This document shows, piece after piece, positions 45,873-57,639 of a DNA stretch of 64,000 nt. Position 1 is the stretch's first letter. Every line of letters starts with the position of its first letter. The stretch is taken from assembly GCF_010015445.1 (NCBI RefSeq), contig NC_053114.1:33125025-33189024 (forward strand). Direction: 5' to 3'. The translations under genes were made by a program, and so were the position numbers. Source of the stretch: Perca fluviatilis (taxonomy: Eukaryota; Chordata; Actinopteri; Perciformes; Percidae). Below the pieces are notes generated by a model that worked only from the letters and a program-made list of their open reading frames with translations, was not told where the DNA came from and ran no database searches.

Positions 45873-48860
45873 GTGCTCAAGAGCGCTACATTTCTGCTGT
45901 GTGGAGGGAGAATATGTTACATAGCAGAGTGGAGTTTTGGATGTTAGGGTTGTCTGGGTAAGAAGATGACTTTAGGTCACAATTACATTTGGGCATGTCA
46001 TGATGGGTTATGATGTAGTGAAAGAAAGAAATCAACTGAAGGTCCTCACGTGTCAGTACTATAAACACGCATGTTTATGCGTATGCATGTATACAATGCC
46101 TATGAGATGGCCCCCTGTGGACAAAGCAACTGCACCAATATTCTTTCAGTCAGTGAGGCAGTGAAATGATACAGAGATCAGTCAGACGTAATGGGCTGAG
46201 GCCTGCCGGAGCTCCCTGCTGGCCCAGCAGAGGCTCGCTCCCACATGCAGCAGCACTGTACAAACAGCCTTCAACACACCTGCATGCTTCACTGAAGCCA
46301 CCATACGTGTGAATATCTCAGCCAAAGCTCACTAAACATGAATACCCTACTGAAATGATGATGAAGGCTGCATGGCCTAAGAGTCTAAGATTAGTGGTTC
46401 ATGATGCAACCACTGATAGGCATGTCTGGAAAATCTTTGTGCTAAATTTGAAGTCGTGCACTTTTATTAATGTATCTGACAGTTGTTTCATTGGTCAGAA
46501 ACCAATTAAAATAGTTATTGTAATGAGTTTGTATTGTAAATGTTTTGGATGCAATGGGAATATCTAATTTTTTATTGTGCATTTCATTACATATGTAAAT
46601 AAAAGTCCTTTGTTAGTTGTATTTTAATGCCAATTGCCCAGTTTAACAAATGAAATACACTTGTGCAGTATTGCTTCTGATGTTTCTATAGTATTACATT
46701 AACTTTGTCAGGGATTACTTGACAGATTGTTTGCAATGTCAGACATTATAAATGAAGCACTTGTTTTCAGATATATTCAACAGAGCCTTGTTGGGCGTCC
46801 CCCGGCTACAGCCCCGAATGTTTTATGAATAACCCCGGATCTCTCGATCTCTCGATCTCTCGATCTCTCGATCTCTCGATCTCTTATTTAATTTTTAAAT
46901 TTTTTTACAAAAACAAGTATAATATAAATTTTTAAAAAGCCCCAGAATGTCACATGCAAATTAAGAAAACAATAATTTTCCAAGGCACTCGCAGTTCTTA
47001 AATTTATTTTTTTGTAGAACTCATGGTAGAACTGTAACTTTGTCCAGTTTATTTTTCCGAGGAAAGCTGTGAAAGAGGAGGAATCCAGGAATCTACTTTC
47101 GGAGGAATCCTAGCCAAATCAGTCAAATACATTGATGCATTGATCAACACACTACTAATTATTTAGTTTGACGTTCCTTTGACGTGACGTTTCCAGTCTA
47201 TGGTTCAGACTCAAACAAACGGAGCTCTGAAGCAGACCTGTGCGTCGCTTAGTGTCCACTCTTCTTGAAAATTGATTTAGTGTGCATGTGGGTAAGGGGC
47301 TTGGAAAGGATAGCAAGAAAGAGATTGAACGTGAGAGGGAAAGACAAAACAGCAAGAGAAAGCAAGTGGTGGGGATAAAGGATGAAAAGGAAGGCGTTAA
47401 AAGGTCGATATTGGTTGCTGCATATGTGAACCCAGCAGCCACGTTAGCCAACTCACTGTGAATGAGCGCTTTGTTAGCGTCTGCAGGCAATTTTATGCCA
47501 GTCAATGGGTTCTGGATGGCCGTCACTTAACCATTTTCACGCCTCTTACTGTGGCCGTTGCTCAGCTGCTGCTGATGCCAACACAGTCGTCACCTTTCTC
47601 TCTCCTCCCATCAACTGCTTCCACTCTACAGACCCCTAGACTGTTAAATGTATGGCATGGTCTCTCGCGGAGGCCTTGCACTGCCACGGGTCTGTCAACA
47701 GATTGCCAAGAAACCCGTTGCCTAAGGTGCAAAGTCCACACTCGTCTTTTTTTCTATTTAAGTTCCTTCACACAGCTCCTTGACTTTGCTAAATCGCCTC
47801 CAGCCTTTGGTATCCACAGCATAACCGCATGTAAGAGCATACACAGCATACACAGACCAACACACAAACGACACAATAGAGCCCTCTATTCCTGTCCTTC
47901 CAGTACATCTTCTTGCAGATACCAAACCACCCTGTACTCTGGGATCTAGAACGTGTCTGACAGCAGATGGTATAAATTATTTGCTGGAGTTTCATCCAAC
48001 GCTTCTTGACATCTTTTTTTTTCAGCTTGAAATATTTATGGGGCCAGTGCAAGTCAGCACAGACGGGCACCTCTCTGTGCTGCTGTTGTGTATTTGTGAG
48101 GAAATGAAGGCAGACCACAAACACGAGGGAGTGGATCTCTCTGCTAGAGGAGTCCTGACTGCTCTCTCATGTGTTATCAGCACTGACGTGTCGGCTATGG
48201 TTATGTTAGGTGTCAGATAGGTTTAGATCAGGCCATGACGAGAAGCCCTCCACGCACACAAATGGTAAGAGATAGGCCGTGTCATTGTGCTGCAGTCTGC
48301 CAAGGCCCATATCATCTCTGCTGCAGGATGAAACCTTGTATCTCCGTTTCGTATCTCCAAAAGCGTGGTTTCAAAGAGATTAGAGCATTTTGACTTTCTT
48401 GCAAACTGCTTTGAATTTTAGTTTAGTTTTGAATTATGGCATTAGCTCTGTTGGAAACTGTATTTTATACAGTAGCCTATATTACTGCGGCAAAAAAATT
48501 ATATTACACGCTGAAATTACAGCTATTAGTATTATTCAATGACACATTATCTCATGACATTTTGATATCACTTATATTAACTGTAAGTGATATCTGGGGA
48601 TTCTTCTTTAATTATTATTATATAATAATATAAATTATTATATATTCTTATTCATATATTATTAATTCTTCATTAATGCTTCGAGGGTGGACAAGGCTTG
48701 AGTTATAGAACATATTGTGAATTGGAGAGCACATTTAATTGTAATCTAGTTCAAAGGTATTCATTAATCATTTAAAATGAACTGCCAAGTTAAAACCATG
48801 CTTCGCTATCATACCCATGTTTACACTAGTATTTGGATTTGACCATAATGTGTGTATATA
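45873..48860. other. Intergenic DNA, no gene recognised
   Basis: Unique sequence, very AT-rich at about 48590-48680. The 163-codon plus frame at 47458-47949 and the 123-codon minus frame at 47155-47526 overlap in part. They have low-complexity Ser/Leu/Thr-rich composition and show no domain or flanking splice signals that I could support. A non-repetitive stretch at about 48235-48420 has the texture of a conserved block. Confidence 0.45.
46838..46884. repeat. 8-bp tandem repeat (gatctctc)6
   Basis: Nearly six perfect copies of gatctctc over 47 bases, preceded by CpG-rich sequence (cgtcccccggctac) that may belong to an unrecognised repeat. Confidence 0.95.
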
Positions 48861-48950
48861 CTGTATATCCTCTCACTCCTCTGCTCAGATCTGTATATCC
48901 TCTCACTCCTCTGCTCAGATCTGTATATCCTCTCACTCCTCTGCTCAGAT
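48861..48950. repeat. Three identical 30-bp tandem units
   Basis: Three exact copies of a 30-base unit starting ctgtatatcctctcactcct, at 48861, 48891 and 48921. Because 30 is divisible by three, all plus-strand frames stay open and read as ten-residue repeats, which explains three overlapping chance frames. The absence of differences between units implies recent expansion. Confidence 0.97.
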
Positions 48951-51900
48951 ACTTGTCTTTCTGGCTACGGCCCTTGCAGCTCTTCACTCGGGCAATACAT
49001 TTTCTGGCATTGTATCAATTTACAGGCCACTAATTTACCATTGTTACAGCTCATTAGCCTGAAATGTATCATTAACCTCAAACTAAAGATGCAGTAAAGA
49101 GCAATAAATACAGATAAGTGAGGAGAATTTGCAGTGAATAACTTGATTGTTGAAATTGCTCATTTGTTTCCCTGTCAAGAAACAGTGAGATAATACTGAC
49201 TGGTAAAGCTTGATATCTATTTATAACAAGCTAATAATAAGGTTTTAAGTGCGTTTTTGTTTCATCAGCAACCTTTTAAACAATATTTGAGACAAGCATG
49301 TATATGTTAAAGGTGTTATGGAGGCTAGCTGTCTGAGCAGCGTGTGTTTAGTTTTGAAACACTTATCCTCCTGTTGACAGATGAGACTAGAGTTTTTCCA
49401 TGACAACCCCAGACTCAGGCCACCTAACAATAGCTCCGCCAGGCCCATGTCTGCTAACGGGCTACAGCAGGACTTAATGAGGACAGGGAGAGACAGGGTT
49501 CCTTCAGCACCATGACTGTTGTCGCTATACAGGGAAAATCTACACTGAAATGGAATATTTTGTTTTGGTTTTCAGTAGTTGAACCTCCAGTTGTATACAT
49601 GCACGGACCTCTAAAAAAAACTGTCCCTCTGTTTGCAGGACAAATGTGCGGTTAGTAGTGTGACAGTTTTTGACACCTGCTGAAATTCACTGTATGATTT
49701 TACAGCGCTATGTATATTCAGCACATGCTCACTTCCAACTCGTCACATACAGATGCTTGGCCAGGACTCCTTGGCGTCACGTTTTGAACTCTCTGGGTAT
49801 CCCTTCGTCGTAGCCCGGTGCATCTCATTCAGACGCTAAAGGGTGCCTTGTGTGTCAGTATCAGACACTGAGGGCCACTGACCAAGCTGCCGTATTTGAC
49901 AAGTTGGAAGTGTGAATGGGTTGGAATATCAATTGGAGATTTTTGCTAATTGTTATAAGTGGATTTTGTTTGGGTGGCAGTTTGAAGACCTACATTGGTG
50001 GGCTGCCCCCGTTGCCCTCTTTCCCGCTCAAACCCGCCAGCCTTGGTTTTTTATCCTTCCTAAAAAGGCCAACCTTTGTCCCACCTGGGAGCCAGACCCC
50101 TTATCAAGTGTTTCTTCTTAAAAACCATTTTTCTCATTACCAATGGGAGCCAGATCATACATCTCAATGTTGCTTGTTTTGTTTTAACCCTGTAGATTCT
50201 CCTCTGTCTGCCACAATGCTGCTTGTGTTACACCAGAGCATTTAGTTAAAAAAAGCAGTGGGTGTTCTCAACTCACTCATCCCAGAGGTGTAACAACCAT
50301 TTATACTGATTCAGTTTTAAATGTATACATTGATATTACTTTCAACTGCATAGATAATAAAAAAAGAGCTAGAAGAAAACATACAAAAAAATTATTGACA
50401 ATGTTAAAACTTATGATTCCGATTAATGTGACAGTGTAATGTTGTAGCTGATGTGATGTGATGTGAACCCACCCCAGTTGGATTACTAGCAAATAATTAT
50501 CAAACTGTATCGTAACCCGTGTAACCTTTCAATTAAACGATTATATTAATGCTCCCACCCCTATATCACATGAGTCATTGTGTATGTGTTTGTAAAAGCT
50601 TTTAAATTAAATAATATTACCTTATTATACCGATAAAAGTCAGTTAAATTTCATACTCCTGGATGCCAGACCTTCCCACCAGAATTTAAATGCAGCATAA
50701 GAGTTGTGGCAAAATAAGGGTTGAAAAAGTTCCTATTTTTGGCTTTCTTGCCAAAGTAATCTCTACTGGCCAGGGTGAGCTTTAAAATTCTGTGGATATA
50801 CTGCAGGATATTTGCCAAGAACATCTTTACTTAATAGAGTTCGTAATTGATATTTGTATTGTGTAATTTAGAAAAGTTGTCTTAAATAGACAGCAAATGA
50901 GCTGTTTTTTTTAAAACAGTGATGGGTCACAAAATGTTAGTATCTAGGATTATAAGGATGTCGAGCTCATGGATTAGAACTACACAGATTAAACATAAGC
51001 AATAACCGAATATGTAATTATGTTTGGGGCATTCAGTTATACTACATTTAATGACACGTGACTAACTTTAATGTTTATAGTATGTCAATGCAATCTTACC
51101 TAATTACTTACTGTATATATTTGCACTGACTTTGCTAGATTCGTCTTTGATATTTTCACTGAATAGCAGTTAATCTTAAATTAGTCTTTTACATTTCAAT
51201 TCAACTGTCTCTTCCCTCATCCTTACTCTAATTACTGAGCAGGCGACCTCAATTTCCTGCCCTGAATGTTAGTGAAGATTCCCTATATTTCAAGTATTAC
51301 ACATAGAAACATGGTCATTGGAATTTTACCTGAGTGAACAAGGCAAAAAAGGCGGTTTATCACTAACATTACACAGTAGTTGCCATTGGGCTGCGTAGCC
51401 TTTGTTGTGAGTAAGAGAAAGATGGAGAGTGTAGTGGAGAGAATGACAGATGACAACAGTGAGAGAAAAAGAAAAAAGAGATAAGGATGGAGACAGAGGG
51501 AGGGTGAGAGCGAGAGTTGTAGAGAGCAGGCAGGTTGGAGTTGGAGTGGGCTGGCCGGGCCCCAGCAGAGCCATCGATCCAGGCTGGCGTTACATCAGAG
51601 ACAGGAAACCTGAGCTGCATGCTTCATCACCTTCCCCACGGAGTCCTCCCTCTCTCCTCTCTTCTAAATCGTTCCCCACAACTATCTTCTCTCCTCAGCT
51701 CTCCTGCACAGTAGTATTCTCCTCTCCTCTGATCCAGGGCTTGCCAGCCTCTCCTACAAGGTTTTCTTCAATTTATCATTCTATGGCCGAGGCTGGCTGG
51801 CGCTAAGTGCACACAGCCGTCCATTCACAACCACTCATTCGTTATACCCGCTGTGCATGTGTGTGTGTGTGCACTTGTGGCTTTCAGTGTGTGAACATGT

Positions 51901-52809
51901 GTGCACATCAGTGTGTATATTATGCACTACCTGTCTTGGCTGTCCGTTTAAGCTATTGTTTTGAATGGGGGTGGGGGTGTGGGGGGGCATTATGGAGGCC
52001 AGTGCCATGCGACTTGGGGATAACAAGGTTAGGTTATCGAATTTGTTTAGGCGTCACAGTCTCCTGTGGGAGTCGGCTCAACCCCCACACACCACTACCT
52101 CAACCCTCATCTCTCACCCCGCTCAGGCTAAAATATCTCAGCAGGCCAGTGTTAGGGGTCTGCAGTGTAGCAGCTTGGGTGTTTGCTTATATATGTTTCA
52201 TGACACTATAAGACTCCATTTACTATACAGTTTAAGAGATGTTATCATTTACGCTCTGTAATTAGCCACAGCAAACAGTTATGGACTAAAGCAGTCTGTG
52301 CCACTACAGAGTGTCTTAAGTTTCACTTCTGAGTCCATGAGTCTAGCAATAGTGACTGTTTTGAAGGTAATTTTAAAATCAGGTCTAAACATGACACTGT
52401 TAAAGTGCTTGGTAGTTCTTCCTGTTTTCCAGTGGCAGTAGCTCTTTATTTTCTGCTCTTTTAACAGTGGAGTTTGGATACAGCACTGCATCATTAAACA
52501 ACATTAAATTAAACATTCAATTATGAGTGAAAATCCAGAAGAACTCATGTGAAGGAAATGGAAAGTCACTGTCTATAAGATTCGCAGTCCAAAAAATAAT
52601 TTCAGTGAGTTTTATTGAAACGAATGCTTTAGAACTATTTTATCAATGAAATCAACCTTGTCAATTTTCAATAGCAAATACATTTTGAAGGAAACACAAT
52701 GCTGCCCAAATGACCAGATTATCAATATAATGAGGACATGTTGTTATTTAACATCTGTCACAACATGTTCCTGATGATACTGAGCATACCTGTAAAATGT
52801 TCGCTCAAT
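48951..52809. other. Intergenic DNA, no gene recognised
   Basis: Mostly unique. A purine-rich tract at about 51408-51530 is followed by a pyrimidine-rich tract at about 51625-51735. The frames of 109-134 codons in 49916-52211 are Ser/Pro/Leu or Cys/Val-rich translations of these biased tracts and of GT-rich DNA. Confidence 0.45.
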
Positions 52810-53962
52810 GGCGTTTTTAGCCCCCAACATCTCCTTCCAGGCAGCGCTGCAACTGTTGACTTCAAGGCACCTAACCCTAACCTTAACCCTAACTCTAACC
52901 TTTAACCCCCCCTGCATGCCTTCTTTTCCTTTCCTTGTTTTTATTTATTTTTTCTATTTTTATGACCTTTGTATTAATTTTAATTGTTAAAATATGTCTA
53001 TATATGTCTTTTAGTATGCTTTTTAGATTATATTATTCCTTCCTCTTTTCCGGGGTTTAATTTTTACCTGCAGAGGGGGTTCTACCTAAGATTTTAAATG
53101 ATTATTTTTCCCATTGTTTTAAATAAATATTTCAAGCCTTTGTTTTACCTTTTGTACATTTTTTTTCCTGCCTTATTTATATTTGAATAATTTTATTGTA
53201 CTTTTATCTTCCTTGCTAAATATTTATTATGATTATACAACGGGAATTACTTACTTTGTTTATTAACAGTGTGATGTTATTCAATGATGTATTTTTAACT
53301 TTGCATGTTTATGGCACTTTTTACTTATGAAGCACTTTCTTTTAAAAACACTTACTTTTACTAATATTAAATGGTGTATGTTTATATATTCTTTTAAAAC
53401 TCAAGGGTAAGTAATTCTGACAGTATTTTAGATCTTTTAAATGTGTTTAATTTAATTAAATCACTATCCTTTTACGTATTTATTTTGAAGCTGATTAATA
53501 TAGATTCTTTTTAAATATTGGGACAGAATTTATTTTAGTATTATGATACCGGGCTACTTATTTAAATAATTCTATATATATATTTGATTTATTTTATAAA
53601 TGCCTACGGGAGAGATGCCAGGGCTTGTGTGGAGGTAACCTTTTATTTAATTTGCTGCTGTCTGTCCTGTCCGGTGGTCCTTTTAACTGACTTTTAATTT
53701 CTGGTACTCTTTTAAACCATTTTTACTTAACCGAACATGTTTTTTTTTAAAGAGTTTCTTTAAGTGTTTTTATTTACACAATATATATCCCCTTGTGCCG
53801 GTGCCCCTCGTAACGCCTATCCCAGGCGTTACGTTTTAACCCAAAAACCTAACCATAACCATAACCATAACCATAACCATAACCATAACCATAACCATTG
53901 CCTAATCCTAGTGCCTTCCAGGCAGCGCTGCCTGGAAGGAGATGTTGGGGGCTTAAAACACC
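52810..53962. mobile_element. Non-autonomous DNA element with ~37-bp inverted ends and telomere-like repeats
   Basis: The left end (ggcgtttttagcccccaaca onward, to cagcgctgc) is matched in reverse complement by the right end (cagcgctg onward through ggagatgttgggggcttaaa). The right end also contains a 26-base perfect palindrome centred on agcgct (53914-53939). Inside the left end lie irregular ctaaccctaacc units (52870-52908), and inside the right end a ccataa array. The middle is extremely AT-rich and non-coding. The terminal hairpin with subterminal inverted repeats recalls helentron-associated elements, but ordinary inverted-repeat MITEs cannot be excluded. No clear target duplication seen. 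Confidence 0.8.
53850..53898. repeat. (aaccat)8 telomere-like tandem array
   Basis: About eight copies of the hexamer aaccat (equivalently ccataa), one base away from the vertebrate telomere unit ccctaa. It lies near the right end of the transposon, so it belongs to that element and not to a chromosome end. Confidence 0.95.
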
Positions 53963-54025
53963 GATGAACTAAATGTTCACAGATGTGTTGAACCTGTTTT
54001 CCCTAAAATATGCGCTCCTAGTGAC

Positions 54026-54506
54026 TTAAAGCTATAGTGTGTAGATTCTGTCGCCCCCATGAGGCATTCTAAGTAATGACAACAACAGTGTCGGCGCATC
54101 CACATGACGCAAGCCTTCAGTGATCATGCCACCCCCATCCCTCCTCCCCGCAGTTGCTAATAGCGTTTAACCGTCAAATCAAGGAGGACATAGAGGATAA
54201 AAAAAACAAAAAAAAAACATGATGGTCTCTTCAGAAGAGGTAATTATTTTGTAATTTGTATGTCCTCTTTGTCTCCAATGCTGAAGGCTGATGTTGTCCT
54301 TTCTCAGCGGTGACGTAAAACACATCACTCGAGCTTCGTCGCGTGAACGTCGCCGGACTACACCATTTTGTAAACATCCACTGAGAAATACAGAGAGAGT
54401 TTTGTCGAGCTGATAGCCTTAATTAGCTTTGTATCTACTAATGTAGCAATGGCTTGAATGTAGAGGACGTTCATTAATATAAAATAGTTGCACACTATAG
54501 CTTTAA
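54026..54506. mobile_element. TTAA-flanked MITE
   Basis: The left end ttaaagctatagtgtg (54026 onward) faces cacactatagctttaa (to 54506), an exact 16-base inverted repeat including the TTAA sites. The element is 481 bp including both TTAA sites. TTAA duplication is the signature of piggyBac-type transposons. The body is CpG-containing with no transposase. The overlap of the TTAA with the inverted repeat means the true end could be one or two bases away. Confidence 0.85.
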
Positions 54507-54943
54507 GCATTATTCACCTTTTATGGCAATGTTTAGGCATCACAGCATTCCTGCGATTTGTATACGCCAGATGGTTTGCTAACACAGAAGCATCTAAGGA
54601 GCCATCATTGGAAAGTGTTTGGGAAAAGGCAGGCAATTTCAAAAACACCTGCCAGGTGATTGGATGAACCATCTGTCTATCACTTCTAAAAAAAAATCAT
54701 TGTTTTGAAGAACAATCGCGGCTGTCACACACACCTAAACCACGCCCGTAGCTGCAAGTAGCTCCTCACAGGACGCTCATTGGTGCGAGAACATCGCGAG
54801 AATCCAACTACCGTGCAAGGTGATCTAGCGCCACCAGCAGATTTGTTTTTTCACTTATCCTGTGAAATGTCTGAACATCTGCTGGATGCATTGGCTCACA
54901 ATTTGTTACAGATATACTATGTTACGATCTATGTTACTGGCAT
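54507..54943. other. Probable repeat-derived DNA between two MITEs
   Basis: The stretch includes gtatacgccagatggtttgc and gattggatgaaccatctgtc, phrases that I associate with a dispersed teleost repeat. No ends or target duplication could be fixed. No gene. Confidence 0.35.
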
Positions 54944-55639
54944 TGACTACGTTTACATGCAGCCAATAACCCGTTCAAAAACCGGAATATTAGCAATAAC
55001 CCGGTCGCGCACAGCCATGTAAACACCGGCAAAAACCCGAATATGCTCATATTCCGGTTTTTAAAAACCCAAAAATGATCCCTGGGTTACCCCTTTTCTA
55101 ACACGAAATTTTGGTCATGTAAACGCGTATCGGCCTATCCCCATCAAAAGGAACATTGATTTGTGTTCTGCGCATGTTCTATTTGCAAGGAATCTTGGTC
55201 TTTTGAGTAGAGGAACTTTTTGTATGTGCCAGAAAACCTGCGCGCAGTATACCAGAAGTAAACAAGAAGTAGAGGTAAACATGGCGAGACGCAGCACAGC
55301 ACCACACTTTTGGAGCGAGGAGGAAACCAATTTCTTCATTAGTGTGGTGAAAACCATGAATATAATGTCTTTTGTTGACGGCAGAAAGTACCGACATAGT
55401 GAGATTTATAAGAAGGTGACCGAAAAGTTACGCAAAGCAGGGTTTGTCCGTACATCCAGACGCTAACCGTGCGTCGCCGTTTACATCGGGATATTGCCAA
55501 TTGATTACAAATGCCATGTATACAGGAGTAACTCTCTCTGCTCACGCATGTAAACGGGTTATTCCGAATGTTTCAGAAACCTGAATAGTGACCTTAACCC
55601 GACCATAACCCGAAAATTGACAGCTTGTAAACGTAGTCA
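54944..55639 (+). mobile_element. DNA transposon carrying a truncated Myb/SANT-like gene
   Basis: The ends are tgactacgtttaca (54944-54957) and tgtaaacgtagtca (55626-55639), a perfect 14-base inverted repeat. Subterminal copies of catgtaaac and cccgaat/accggaat motifs recur on both sides. The 696-bp element contains only the start of a Myb/SANT-like DNA-binding protein (55281-55466) and no transposase, so it is non-autonomous. Harbinger-type elements carry a companion Myb-like gene, which makes that superfamily a reasonable guess. A 3-base target duplication could not be confirmed. Its right flank continues as another dispersed repeat. Confidence 0.85.
55281..55466 (+). pseudogene. Truncated Myb/SANT-like DNA-binding domain of a transposon protein
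   Basis: A 61-codon frame starting at an ATG at 55281, with the start supported by the recognisable domain beginning a few residues later. The frame upstream of it is not protein-like. Visible features are the Trp-Ser-Glu-Glu-Glu start of the first helix (residues 11-15), hydrophobic helix residues after it and a basic second helix (YRHSEIYKKVTEKLRKAG, residues 37-54). This is the trihelix/Myb_DNA-bind_4 style found in transposon-encoded DNA-binding proteins. The domain normally continues into a third helix with conserved Trp residues. Here the frame stops right after TSRR, so the recognition helix is lost and the product should not bind DNA normally. It probably once helped bind the element's ends. 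Confidence 0.7.
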
Positions 55640-56040
55640 CTGATAATCCCCTTGACTTTTCCTTCAGTGCCATAATGTGCTTGACATTTAGATTTTTTAT
55701 TAAAATATCTAAACATTTGAATGGATTGTTGTTAAATCTGGTAGACAAATGTATGGTCCCAAGAAGGTGAATTGTAAGAAATTTGACCTCCTGACTTTTG
55801 ATCTAGCGCCCATCATGTGTTCAAAATTTCATTTTGTCCAGTATGTTGGTTTATGACTAAATACCTACAAAACTCATGACATTCCTATCAGCCTCAGCTA
55901 TACTTTGTGTTTCTGGCTAATTTGCAAACATTTGCATGCTAACATACTAAATTATAATGGTAATCATGGTAAACATCATCATCATTGTAAGTTAAAGTAC
56001 AGCCTCACATAGCATGGCAGTAGACTCTTAGTATTGGTAA
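55640..56040. mobile_element. Fragment of a dispersed teleost repeat
   Basis: Contains ccttgacttttccttcagtg, gacctcctgacttttgatct, tctagcgcccatcat, catcagcctcagctatactt-like wording and gtagactcttagtattgg. I recognise these as pieces of a frequent fish repeat, in the same order as in better copies. The repeat class is unknown to me. The Myb/SANT element abuts its left side, so that element probably inserted into or beside it. Confidence 0.5.
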
Positions 56041-56316
56041 TCTTTTTCAATCTCAGCCCTGATATACTGTAAATGTGTTGCATTAGTCTACAATGGAGCT
56101 AAATATAAGTTCTTCATTTAAATGTCCTGGGAAACCCCTACCCAGATTTGTTCTTGAGTCCCATACCATCTTTTAGACCACACATTCTGCACAACACACA
56201 CTGTGTGATACTCTCAGCTTTCACTGGGAGACATGAGCCTAATGAACAACCCAAACAGGACAAACACACTTTTTCTCCTTTCTCATTCCATATTGATTTA
56301 TTCTGTTGATATCATA

Positions 56317-56318
<2 letters not shown>

Positions 56319-56370
<52 letters not shown>

Positions 56371-56421
56371 TGCAAACACACGCATGCACACACACACACA
56401 CACACACACACCCACACACAC
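56319..56421. repeat. (CT)24 array followed by CA array
   Basis: CT array to 56367, a 19-base spacer, then a CA array (56387-56421) with one ccc break. Confidence 0.95.
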
Positions 56422-57639
56422 TGCTTTATACTGTCCCTACTGACACATCAACCCCCATCAAGTCTATCTAAAAGTTTAACAGCATTAACTGAGACCAATC
56501 CTCCCTGCCTTCTTTTTCATATCCTCATCCCGTCCTGTTCGTCTGTCCAGATCAATGCTGATGGAATTCCCATGAGACTGGTGGAAGAAAAAAATATAAC
56601 TTTTTCAATGAATAATACCTTCTCTAATACCTGCTCTGCAGATTGACGTCAGTGTGTCTGTGTTTGTCTGGGGGAGGGGGCATTAACCAAAGCCTCATTG
56701 TTTTTGTGTCATAATGGCAATTGCATTTTGATATTATAACCATGTAGTCTTGATTAGGTGTTATTTTTTCACTCAGGCCTGTTGCACTAAAATCTGCATA
56801 AATGCTTAATCAAGAATTGGAGGTAAACCAGAGTGAAGCAGCTACAATACAATACAGAGTGAGAATGTAATGGATTCATGGAGGCAGACTTCTGAGGGCA
56901 GTTGAGAGCAGAGCCTCAATGAAATCTTACCCAATAAGCCAGTTTGGCTGTTATCATGGCTAATTCGACTATTTTGAAAGGGCATTAGCCTGTCCTTTTT
57001 ACATGCATGACTAGTTGGTGCATTTGGCCCCTCGAATGAATTTTTCAACATCAAAGGTAGATTCTGGAGCTCGCTAAAGAAAGAAAAAAATGCAGACACT
57101 AACAGAAAATGAAAGCCCAGGCTTTAGTGTCTGGGTAAACAGATTTCTGGGATATAAATAATGTAACAACCAGAATAGAAGAGATCCGTAAGTAGCTCTG
57201 AGAAGAAGAGGATACGGCTACATCTCCTGCTGATGGCAAGTAGTAGAAAATAAATTCTGTCCTGTTACATGGGCCATGGCACAAAGGGTCTCTTCTTTGC
57301 TACATCATCATTATTATTATCATCATAAATCATGAATGGCATGCAATTATTTTAAACGATAAGGTCCTGCATGGATAATATATATTTCTGTTATTGTCAA
57401 CAAATTCAATTGAAAGACCAAAACCAGCAGTGTCCATCTCACAATACTTGCTATTAATTAATACTACGAGGTCCCCTGCATGTTGCCTTTCAAAACAAGT
57501 TATGAATATATACTTTCATTAAGAGGTTCCATCATTTTCCAAAACAGCTAGACACTGTAGTTTATAGCAAACTTTACCTTAACAGAAGAGAATAGTGCAT
57601 TTGTTGAGGACTACATTCAGCCCCGAATTTGGTGCTCTA

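Noticed and set aside
47458..47949. 163-codon plus-strand frame, the longest in the window
   Set aside because: Low-complexity Ser/Thr/Leu-rich composition and no recognisable domain. Other chance frames overlap it at both ends, and I saw no convincing exon borders.
48861..48950. CRISPR-like repeats
   Set aside because: The three units are directly adjacent with no spacers, and the genome is eukaryotic.
52870..52908. Telomere-like ctaaccctaacc units as a sign of a chromosome end or fusion
   Set aside because: They are few, irregular and enclosed by the inverted ends of a transposon. Similar single units at 9043 and 33306 are isolated.
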